From Actinomycetota bacterium (GTDB lineage Bacteria > Actinomycetota > Acidimicrobiia > Acidimicrobiales > AC-14), in contig JBFMCT010000032.1 in assembly GCA_040754375.1 (NCBI GenBank), positions 2,068-39,444 on the forward strand: 37,377 nt of DNA, written 5' to 3'. Below the pieces are notes generated by a model, which worked only from the letters and a program-made list of their open reading frames with translations, was not told where the DNA came from and did no database searches. The translations under genes were made by a program, and so were the position numbers. Below are positions 30,046 through 36,688 of the stretch, piece by piece (the stretch's first letter is position 1; every line of letters begins with the position of its first letter).

Positions 30046-30614
30046 ACCCCCTCGGCCAGGTGGGGGGGTGGCTGGCCGAGGCCCGCGACGCCGGGCTGCT
30101 GGCCTGGGACACGGCCGTGGTGGCCACCGCCACCCCCGACGGGCGCCCGTCGGCTCGGGCCGTGATCCTGCGGGGCCTCGACGAGCGGGGCTTCGTCTTC
30201 TACACCGACACCCGCAGTCGCAAGGGCCGAGAGCTGGCCGCCAACCCCCGGGCCGCCCTGGTGCTGCACTGGGCCGAGCTCGAGCGCCAGGTGAGGGCCG
30301 AGGGCCGGGTCGAGGCTGTCAGCGCGGCCGAGTCCGACGCCTACTTCGCCCGCCGCCCGCGCGGCCACCAACTCGGCGCCTGGACCTCCCACCAGAGCCA
30401 GGTGCTCGGCGACCGCTCTGAGCTCGAAGCCCGCCTGGCCGAGGTCACGGCCCGGTTTGAGGGCACCGAGGTGCCCCGCCCCCATTACTGGGGCGGCTAC
30501 CGGTTGGTGCCCGAGGAGGTCGAGCTCTGGCAGGGCCGGCCCGACCGCCTCCACGACCGGGTGCGCCACCGGCTCTCGGCCGGCGGCTGGCAGTCCGAGC
30601 CCCTCTGGCCCTAG
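30042..30614 (+). CDS. pdxH: pyridoxamine/pyridoxine 5'-phosphate oxidase
   Basis: The 190-residue flavoenzyme oxidises pyridoxine or pyridoxamine 5'-phosphate to pyridoxal 5'-phosphate with FMN and oxygen, the last step of vitamin B6 synthesis or salvage. It shows the FMN-binding split barrel (SARAVILRGLDERGFVFYTDTRSRKGRELAANPRAALVLHW), a conserved RPRGHQLGAWTSHQSQ segment, and the C-terminal signature HYWGGYRLVPEEVELWQGRPDRLHDRVRH. GTG 30042 is chosen because GGAG (31-34 in the 30,000s) is 7 nt upstream and GTGA overlaps the lipoprotein stop; GTG 30036 is an alternative. It is the last core-type gene before the accessory region. Confidence 0.95.
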   Translation: MNPLGQVGGWLAEARDAGLLAWDTAVVATATPDGRPSARAVILRGLDERGFVFYTDTRSRKGRELAANPRAALVLHWAELERQVRAEGRVEAVSAAESDAYFARRPRGHQLGAWTSHQSQVLGDRSELEARLAEVTARFEGTEVPRPHYWGGYRLVPEEVELWQGRPDRLHDRVRHRLSAGGWQSEPLWP

Positions 30615-30666
30615 CCCCGAGCCGAGCCCGCCCCCCGCCCGTTCCCGGTTATTGGCGGCCACCGCC

Positions 30667-30709
30667 GGGAGGTTCCAGGTGCTTGGCGCCCCAGGCCACC
30701 TGACCTCCC
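30667..30709 (+). terminator. long imperfect hairpin 53 nt after pdxH
   Basis: GGGAGGT (30667-30673) pairs with ACCTCCC (30703-30709), then AGGTG with CACCT, then a G-T-containing inner stem (CTTGG with CCAGG) around a small loop. There is no T-run. Its position fits transcript termination after pdxH, at the border of the accessory region. Confidence 0.45.
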
Positions 30710-30882
30710 AGAGCCCCGTCAGGACGACACTCTGGTTCTGGCCAAACGCTCCCATGCGTCGGGCCCTTGGGCTATCGGTCCGTCATCTCACCAAACGCAC
30801 TGTTCCTCGGGCATGGTTGCCATTGCCCGTCCACCCGCACCATTGGGATGCGGACGAAGGCGTCGCCTCGTGTACCAGTCAG

Positions 30883-30922
30883 CTCGGGCTGATCGGCCGG
30901 CGAGCCGGCCAGTCAGCCCGAG
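30883..30922. repeat. 40-nt near-perfect hairpin in a gene-poor stretch
   Basis: CTCGGGCTGA (30883-30892) pairs with TCAGCCCGAG (30913-30922), and GGCCGGC with GCCGGCC inside, leaving one mismatch pair and a very small loop. The stretch 30615-31118 otherwise holds only the pdxH-side hairpin and no supported gene. Confidence 0.7.
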
Positions 30923-31118
30923 GGGCATCGAGTAGTCAGCCCTGTCGAAAATTACCGCGCCGCCGTCGTCCGCGCGGAAGCGGTGCTCGTGGCGCAATGC
31001 GCAAACGGCCCTGACTTCATCTCGTCGACAAAGAACCTAGGACGGTCGTGGCGTGAGATCGCCGAAACCGGCTATCGCCGCTAACACTACAAAGAAAGGG
31101 GGATCAAGACTTGGTCAA

Positions 31119-31487
31119 CTATGCTGCGTAGACCCAAACGATGAACATGGTGAAGCCACCGAACAACATCAAGGCACCTCCAAGGACAGGGACGGGATCG
31201 ATTGGGGTATGGAATCCGGCCCACATGGCGTAGAGGCCGCCAGCTATCAGTCCAACAGCAAGGCCAAACAGATAGATCTTCTTCCCGAAGTTCGTCAGTT
31301 TTAGAATGCTGTCTGCATTCTTTATCATCCCTCGTCCTGAGGTGATCAAGCAACCTACTCCCAGGAGGCCAGTCACAACAACTGCGGGGAGGGGGTGCTG
31401 ACGAGCAACCCCTGCCGTAGCAGCTGAAACCAAGACAACACCGCCGACAACACTAAGCACCAGAAGGCGGAACTCACTTGCTGACAT
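31119..31487 (-). CDS. four-helix membrane protein in an A+T-richer island
   Basis: The 122-residue protein starts at ATG 31487 with GAGGG a few bases upstream. Four hydrophobic helices are clear: LLVLSVVGGVVLVSAATAGVA, LPAVVVTGLLGVGCLITSG, IYLFGLAVGLIAGGLYAMWAGF and LGGALMLFGGFTMFIVWVYAA. The second loop has basic residues (GRGMIKNADSILKLTNFGKKIY). The DNA is much less G+C-rich than the core genome. I recognise no family. It lies downstream, in the same direction, of an Rhs fragment. The two other Rhs pieces in this window are also followed by small membrane proteins, so an immunity-like role is possible but unproven. Confidence 0.65.
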   Translation of the reverse strand: MSASEFRLLVLSVVGGVVLVSAATAGVARQHPLPAVVVTGLLGVGCLITSGRGMIKNADSILKLTNFGKKIYLFGLAVGLIAGGLYAMWAGFHTPIDPVPVLGGALMLFGGFTMFIVWVYAA

Positions 31488-31839
31488 TGTCCCTCATCGA
31501 AACGTGAGTACGGATGGTCCAGTGAAGTCGACATCGTTCAGAGCTCCCCATGCACCAAACAAGCACGCACCAGCGACGCTAGCCGCGATCGACCCAGCGG
31601 GTGACCATCGTCCTCGAGCTGCCCGCTTGGGACCACACCAACGGGATGACTGCCATCCATGCGGTGGTCGACGTGCTGGGCCGTCTCGACCGGGACGGGC
31701 TACGCCCCTTATCGCACGACCATCGACGTCGCCGAACTACCGACAACCTGAGCACCGGCGGCGACAACGCCAGGACCCGCGGCGACACCTTGAGCATCAA
31801 CCGTCCCGGACGAGAGTGTCGCCGCTGTCCTCAACCTGA
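31488..31839. other. 352-bp stretch without a recognisable gene
   Basis: It contains short open frames in both directions but none with a family resemblance, a good ribosome site, or codon use I would trust. It lies between the four-helix gene and the Rhs fragment and probably holds remnants of rearranged DNA. Confidence 0.4.
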
Positions 31840-31841
31840 AC

Positions 31842-32250
31842 GTCGGGCAACAGGGGGGCACGAGCCGTTGGGCGACGGGCCGGTGAAGCACGACGAGGGG
31901 GCGGGGCCGAAGGTGGCCGAGGGCCGCCCGGCGTGGTCGTAGTGCATGGCCGTCACCCGCCCGGCGGCGTCGGTGCTCAGGGCCAGGCGGTCCCCGCTGC
32001 CCCAGGTGTAGGAGGTGCTGTGCCCGGTGGCGTCGGTGCCCGACAGGGCCCGCCCGAAGGTGTCCATGGTCACCCGCCGGGCCCAACCGGGGGCCGAGGT
32101 GACCCCCGCCACCTGCACCCGGGCCTCGGTGGGCGAGGGGTGCTCGTAGTGGTGGGCGGGCCGGGGCGCCCCCTCGGCGGGGGCGGCCAGGGTGACCGAG
32201 GAGGGCCGGCCCCCGTCGTAGGCGATGTCGGTGCGGTCCTGGGGCCCGGC
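31842..32250 (-). pseudogene. Rhs/YD-repeat gene fragment
   Basis: The minus-strand translation reads DRTDIAYDGGRPSSVTL, then RRVTMDTFGRALSGTDATGHSTSYTWGSGDRLALSTDAAGRVTAMHYDHAGRPSATFGPAPSSCFTG and ends NGSCPPVA. These are typical Tyr-Asp (YD) repeats of the Rhs shell, and the last part resembles the segment that precedes a later domain in actinobacterial Rhs proteins. Homology stops abruptly at both ends: on the right it runs into IS66 sequence near 32250-32300, on the left it hits a stop just after the PPVA. No start codon or ribosome site belongs to it. It is therefore a dead middle fragment of a larger gene. Confidence 0.8.
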
Positions 32251-32289
32251 CATGGGTCCTGGTCCGCACTGCAGGGTTCGTACACCAGG

Positions 32290-32824
32290 TTGACATTCCC
32301 ACCCGCGCCTCGTCGGGGAACGGCGCCCGGGTGACGTGGCCGCACGAGCAGCGGCAGGCGTGGGAGCGGTGCTCGGTGACCACCGGGCGGACCTCGAGCA
32401 GCTCGATCGCCTGGCGGGCCGAGAACTCGCTCGGCGAGCCGTCCCCGAGCTCGGCCCCGCAATCTTCGCAGCGCTGCGGCCGGTGGTCGACGACCTCGTC
32501 GGGCTTCGGTGACATCTCCAGGCCCTTGCCCCTGGCGCCCCGCTGCTTGCCCCGTCGGCGCTTTGCCCCGCCACTGCCGGCCTCTGCCCGTCGCGCGCGC
32601 TTCTCGGCCTGGCGCTGGCGCTCGGCGGCGGAGTCCCGCGACGAAGGCTTCCCCGAGTTCCCCGAGTTCTGCCCCAACTGCCGTCGCAGCTCGGCTACGA
32701 GCGCCTCGAGCCGCTCGATCGCCTGGCGCTGGGAATCGATCAGCTCCGCCTGCTGGGCGACGACCGCCTCCAGGTCGGCGATGCGCCGCTCGTGCTCGGA
32801 GGCCGAGGGCGCGTCGTGTGCCAT
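32290..32824 (-). pseudogene. tnpC: truncated IS66-family transposase (tnpC, N-terminal part)
   Basis: From ATG 32824 the protein reads MAHDAPSASEHERRIADLEAVVAQQ, a leucine-zipper-like N-terminus, then the conserved LRRQLGQNSGNSGKPSSRDS, a basic Arg/Lys segment, and an IS66 zinc finger (CEDCGAEL ... CRCSCGHVT). It stops matching at PFPDEA, where the catalytic domain should begin, and the DNA then turns into an Rhs fragment. So the DDE core is missing and the gene is inactive. ISBst12-like members of IS66 encode only TnpC, so the absence of tnpA and tnpB upstream need not be a loss. Confidence 0.85.
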
Positions 32825-32859
32825 GTACACACTCTCGCGACCACCCCTCTTGTCTCCTG

Positions 32860-32875
32860 CTTACAACGGTGACAA
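32860..32875 (-). mobile_element. probable surviving terminal inverted repeat of the IS66-like element
   Basis: Reading leftwards, TGTCACCGTTGTAAGC lies about 36 nt upstream of tnpC, as expected for an IS66 end. The partner end has been lost with the rest of the element. Between here and 32971 no gene is seen. Confidence 0.4.
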
Positions 32876-32971
32876 TTCATGGGCGATCGACATCAGCGTC
32901 GACGGCGGACGTGAACACTTAGCCTAGCCTTACTCCCTAGAGGCGAGGCAGAAAGGCTATCGCCGCCGACC

Positions 32972-33172
32972 TCACCAGCGATTCAAGAAGCGGTCAAGTG
33001 CGAGTAGGATCGCGCACACCGTAGCCAGTAGGATGATGGCAAGGAAAAACTCCAATACAGACAGGCCGCGCCAGATAGCACGCAAGACAGTTACGCCAAG
33101 GACAAATAGCAGGAACACATTACGGTTCCTTGTAGATGCGCGTGGCGAATCTCGATTGTCGGTATTAGACAC
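32972..33172 (-). CDS. small two-helix membrane protein behind Rhs tip 1, candidate immunity protein
   Basis: The 66-residue protein starts at GTG 33172 with AAAGG 6 nt upstream. A polar N-terminus (MSNTDNRDSPRASTRNRN) is followed by two hydrophobic segments, VFLLFVLGVTVLRAIW and VLEFFLAIILLATVCAILLAL, and a short basic end (DRFLNRW). The DNA is A+T-rich relative to the core. It lies 295 nt after the stop of the Rhs protein at 33468, in the same orientation. Position, size and composition fit an immunity protein for the Rhs tip, but there is no recognised domain. Confidence 0.6.
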   Translation of the reverse strand: MSNTDNRDSPRASTRNRNVFLLFVLGVTVLRAIWRGLSVLEFFLAIILLATVCAILLALDRFLNRW

Positions 33173-33467
33173 ATGAAACCTTTAGGCAGGTACTGCAATC
33201 CTGACGCCTCATACGTTCTTTTTCCCCCATTCTTGTTCTAAAGTTATTGCCTGGGGAAAAGCTCCACACAGAGCGTTTCACAACTATGGACTAGTCCACC
33301 GTAGCGGTCAAAGTGATGGGCACTATGGCGTCGAGGTCTCAACGCTCTGTTCGCGGCCTTGAGTTGGAGGACGTTCAGGAACCGATGTCCTTTCGACCAT
33401 CGAGGATGAACAGACTGGGGACGAAACTGAAGGCCAGGTCACCGGGACTTCCGTGACGGGCCACTAG
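33173..33467. other. 295-bp gap between Rhs tip 1 and the small membrane protein
   Basis: No credible open frame or RNA is visible. The composition is mixed, A+T-rich near 33210-33260. It may contain the promoter of the small membrane-protein gene or the remains of an earlier immunity gene. Confidence 0.35.
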
Positions 33468-35696
33468 CTAGTACCCAATTGCAGCACAGGCAGCGTCGAG
33501 CGCAGTAATCGCCACAGTTGCATAAGGTACAACTGTTGCTACTCGCCCGCCGACTGCCGTCGCTCCTTTGTGGGTAAGATCGCCAACAATGTACGCCTCA
33601 AGCGCCTGGTCAAAGGCCTTGGTAGGATCAGTGCTAGTCACTGAACGCGCGAAGCCACCTAGGCTAAAGAACTGCACTACGTTGCGAAACGGCTTGGGGC
33701 ATTCGATGCGGCTAATGTGAGGCTCATCATAGCGACGGCCTTTACCAACGAAGTCGAAGTAGATAGAGCTGTCGTCGTTAGCCTTTGCTGTCCGGTAGTG
33801 GAGACATTCCTCACCGTAGAAGATGTCGTTCGGTGCGTTGTAGCCGCAGTGGGCCTCCAGGTCGGGGAGGGGTTCCTTGCTCTTCTTCTTGGTCCCCGTC
33901 AGGTCCAAGCCGTTCACGGGGTCGCCGCACACGTAGTCGTAGTCGTTGCAGGAGCCGCCCTCGATGGGGTCGACGGACAGGAAGCGGCCCAGGGAGGGGG
34001 CGTAGGGGCGGGCGCCCATCTGCACGATGGTGGTTGCCAGGCCGTGGTCGGTGGGGCGCTGGTGGGAGCCCAGCCAGCCGTAGTCGTAGTCCCCGTCGGA
34101 GTTGTCGGGCGGGGGGCCGGTGCCGTCGGGGGTGTAGGCGTGCTTGGTGGTGCCCACCAGCACGGGCAGCCCGGCCAGCGACCCGGCGTAGGTGGCGGTG
34201 GCTGCCGTGTGGCCCCCCACGTCGGGGTAGCTCCACACGTCGGTGACCGCCAGTGGGGGTGTGACCACGAAGCGCCGGGTGAGCACCGCCCCGCCGGCCA
34301 GGGCCACGGTGGCCTCGTAGGGGGCACTCTGGCTGTCGAGCGTGGCCGAGGGGCTGTCACCCGGGCCCCGGTGGGCGTAGCGCACGGTGCCCGAGGCGTC
34401 GGTGCGGGCCACCACCCGCCCGGTGGCGTCGCGGGCATAGGTGACGGTGGCCGGGCCCTCGGTGGTGGCCACGTGGCGGCCGGCCCCGTCGAAGGACAGG
34501 GCGGCCGCCCCCAGCATGGTGGTGTTGCCGTGGTCGTCGTAGGCGATGGCCCCCAGGCTAGGCGAGGCCCCGACCAGGCGGTCGGCGTGGTCGTGGCAGA
34601 AGGTGGTGGTGGTGCCGTTGTCGGTCACCGACGTGCGGTTGGAGTTGAGCCCCGCCCCCGGGGCCGGCCCGCAGCCCCCGGCGGGGGCGTAACCGTAGGT
34701 GAGGTGGTGGCCGGGCACGTGGGCCTCCACCAGCCTCCCGGCGCCGTCATAGGAGAAGTTCGGGCCCCCGGGATGGGCGTCGGTGCCGTCGATGACCTGG
34801 TCCATTACCCGGCCCGACTGCGAGCGGGTGACCGACGAGGACGAGAACCCGGCCTCGGTGGCCAGGTCCCAGGCCAGCGAGGCCAGCCGCCCGGCGCTGT
34901 CACGCGTGAGCGAGGCCAGCGACGAGCCGTTGCCCGCCCCGCCCACCGCCGCCGGGTAGGAGGCCGAGGCCAGCTCGCCGGCACCGTCGTAGGACACGGT
35001 GGCGGCCGTCACGCCGTCGAGGGACTGCGAGCTCACCCTCCCGGCGGGGTCGTATGTGCTGGCCACGGTGGGCAGGCCCGGTGTGGCCACCGAGGTCACC
35101 CGGCCCCCCTGGTCGTAGGTGTAGGACGAGACCTTGGCCCACACGTCGGTGTAGGTGGCCAGCCGGCCCAGGCGGTCGAGGGCCGCGGTGACGGTGCCCG
35201 CGGGGTCGGTGACCGAGGCCACCAGCGGGCTGGCGCCCACGGCGTGGTCGTAGGTGACGGTGCGGGCCGGCTGGGCGCCGTGGGCGGGGAAAGCACGCGT
35301 CAGGGGGCGGCCCCGGTCGTCGTAGGTGGTGCACGCCCACGGGCCGGTGCCCACCCGGGTGGCCACCGGGCGGCCCATGGCGTCGTGGACGACCTCGGTC
35401 ACCCTCGCGACCTCGGGGCCGGGGCCGTCGGGGTCGGGGCCGGTGGAGCGGCGCACCATCCCCCCCTGGTTGGCGCTGGCCCCGCCGGGGCAGGGGTTGG
35501 CGACCACCTCGGTGGGGCCGTAGTGCTCGTAGGTGGTGGTGGCCCCCGAGGGGAGCGTGCGGGCCGTGCGCCGGAAGAAGGCCCCCGGGCCGGCGGGCTC
35601 GTAGGAGGTGGCGGTGGTGAGGGCCAGGCCCCCGGGATCTGCGGTCACGGCCGTGGGCAGGCCCAGGTGGGCGTGGGCGTAGGAGGTGGCCGTCAC
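33468..35696 (-). CDS. Rhs/YD-repeat protein, 5'-truncated, with core and variable tip 1
   Basis: The frame encodes 742 residues of Rhs shell: many YD units (GRPVATRVG, YDDRGRPLTRAF, LDRLGRLATYTD, YDGAGRLVEAH, YDDHGNTTML, YARDATGRVVART) and the Rhs core (MGARPYAPSLGRFLSVDPIEGGSCNDYDYVCGDPVNGLDLTGT). After the core boundary (33891) comes a 140-residue tip starting KKKSKEPLPDLEAHCGYN, containing YFDFVGKGRRYDEPHISRIECPKPF and a hydrophobic end. The tip matches no toxin family I know. Homology continues upstream of the start codon to about 35755 (YGLPTTST), where an in-frame TGA (35757-35759) meets foreign DNA. No signal or ribosome site remains, so this is probably a silent C-terminal cassette. 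Confidence 0.85.
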   Translation of the reverse strand: MTATSYAHAHLGLPTAVTADPGGLALTTATSYEPAGPGAFFRRTARTLPSGATTTYEHYGPTEVVANPCPGGASANQGGMVRRSTGPDPDGPGPEVARVTEVVHDAMGRPVATRVGTGPWACTTYDDRGRPLTRAFPAHGAQPARTVTYDHAVGASPLVASVTDPAGTVTAALDRLGRLATYTDVWAKVSSYTYDQGGRVTSVATPGLPTVASTYDPAGRVSSQSLDGVTAATVSYDGAGELASASYPAAVGGAGNGSSLASLTRDSAGRLASLAWDLATEAGFSSSSVTRSQSGRVMDQVIDGTDAHPGGPNFSYDGAGRLVEAHVPGHHLTYGYAPAGGCGPAPGAGLNSNRTSVTDNGTTTTFCHDHADRLVGASPSLGAIAYDDHGNTTMLGAAALSFDGAGRHVATTEGPATVTYARDATGRVVARTDASGTVRYAHRGPGDSPSATLDSQSAPYEATVALAGGAVLTRRFVVTPPLAVTDVWSYPDVGGHTAATATYAGSLAGLPVLVGTTKHAYTPDGTGPPPDNSDGDYDYGWLGSHQRPTDHGLATTIVQMGARPYAPSLGRFLSVDPIEGGSCNDYDYVCGDPVNGLDLTGTKKKSKEPLPDLEAHCGYNAPNDIFYGEECLHYRTAKANDDSSIYFDFVGKGRRYDEPHISRIECPKPFRNVVQFFSLGGFARSVTSTDPTKAFDQALEAYIVGDLTHKGATAVGGRVATVVPYATVAITALDAACAAIGY

Positions 35697-35759
35697 CAGC
35701 GGGGGCGAGCCGTCGGTGGAGTCGTGGGCAGTAGAGGTGGTGGGCAGGCCGTAGCGTCA

Positions 35760-35990
35760 ACAGCAGGGCTTCTCCTGGCATGCTTGGACCTCCACCGGTC
35801 GCTGGTATGGGCTACGGCCGGCCATCATGGCCGGTCCCGTGTAGCGATCGGTGGAACTCCCCCTCCCCTCCGACGCAGCCCACAGGATCGGGGCTTCGCC
35901 CCGAGTTGATGATGTGCGTCAAGACGCCGCGCTCAGCACGAGGCATTTCACCGCAGAAGGAGCTCGTCAACGGGCGCAAGGCGAACCCGG
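35760..35990. other. junction region with a 17-bp palindrome between Rhs fragment and transposase remnant
   Basis: No gene is supported. CCGGCCATCATGGCCGG (35818-35834) is a perfect palindrome with one central base. Around 35945-35990 one frame (QKELVNGRKANPGRD) faintly resembles the KKELVGNFKN segment of ISAzo13-type transposases, in a different frame from the clear match that follows. A degraded, internally deleted element is the best reading. Confidence 0.35.
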
Positions 35991-36440
35991 GACGGGATAC
36001 GCCGCTGGTGGCAGGCCATGGGCCGGGACCGCTACCAGGAGGCCACCACCTTGCTGGTGACCGCCACCGCCGATGCCGGCGGATCGAACGGCTACCGCAA
36101 CAAGCTCTGGAAGGTCGAACTGGCCGAGCTGGCCGCCGAGACGGGGCTCACGATCACGGTGTGCCACTACCCGCCGGGCACGTCGAAGTGGAACAAGGTG
36201 GAGCACCGGATGTTCAGCTTCATCACCAAGAACTGGCGGGGCAAGCCCCTCACGTCCTACCAGGTGATCGTCGAGCTGGCCGCCGGCACCACCACCGAGA
36301 CAGGCCTGCGGATCCTCGCCGATTGGGACCAGGGCCACTACCCGAAAAGGACCGAGATCAGCGACGACACGATGGCGGCGCTTCCCCTCATCGGCCACGA
36401 CTGGCATGCCGAATAGAACTACGACCTCGCACCGCCGACA
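35991..36440 (+). pseudogene. broken ISAzo13-family transposase (C-terminal part)
   Basis: The frame reads DGIRRWWQAMGRDRYQEATTLLVTATADAGGSNGYRNKLWKVELAELAAETGLTITVCHYPPGTSKWNKVEHRMFSFITKNWRGKPL, ending near LPLIGHDWHAE. This carries the second Asp (ATADAGGSNG) and the Glu (WNKVEHR) of the DDE triad; the first Asp and N-terminal half are absent. After HAE the codon is TAG (36414-36416) where family members have Trp (HGEWNYTIAP), and in-frame NYDLAP follows, so a TGG-to-TAG nonsense change ends the protein early. It lies on the strand opposite to the Rhs genes and separates the two Rhs cassettes. Confidence 0.85.
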
Positions 36441-36485
36441 CCATCAAGGGGACGGCTCAGTACCAGGTAGTTCCCGCCCGATTCC

Positions 36486-36680
36486 TTAACGATCTCGAGT
36501 AAAATAGAACCAACACGCCGTACTAGCTAAGAGCAGAAACCAGGCCGCCAATCCTGGATAGCTTAGACGGTCATAACCACTGAGAAGCCCCGCGATCAAG
36601 ACACCAAATGACCATGCCATCGTCCATAAGAAGATGACGGCCTTGTCACGACGGGTAGGCTCATCCGGTGGTCCTCTCAT
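36486..36680 (-). CDS. small two-helix membrane protein behind Rhs tip 2, candidate immunity protein
   Basis: The 64-residue protein starts at ATG 36680, 8 nt after the Rhs stop, with AGGAG (36686-36690) overlapping that stop codon and 5 nt from the ATG. It reads MRGPPDEPTRRDKA, then VIFLWTMAWSFGVLIAGLLSG and YPGLAAWFLLLASTACWFYF with a charged end (TRDR). The ribosome site is the best in this region, and tight coupling to the tip gene strongly suggests that the two proteins work together. Composition is A+T-richer than the Rhs core. An immunity function is inferred from position; no family is recognised. Confidence 0.72.
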   Translation of the reverse strand: MRGPPDEPTRRDKAVIFLWTMAWSFGVLIAGLLSGYDRLSYPGLAAWFLLLASTACWFYFTRDR

Positions 36681-36688
36681 GACTTCTC

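Noticed and set aside
30788-30997. 69-residue minus-strand frame through the 40-nt hairpin
   Set aside because: It has no ribosome site or family resemblance, and the hairpin explains its repeated residues.
31601-31800. Short frames in both directions near the Rhs fragment
   Set aside because: No start signal, no family likeness and no consistent codon use; treated as rearranged remnants.
33717-35909. 730-residue open frame antisense to the Rhs gene
   Set aside because: Its Gly/Val/His-rich composition is that of a shadow frame; the minus-strand YD repeats are unmistakable.
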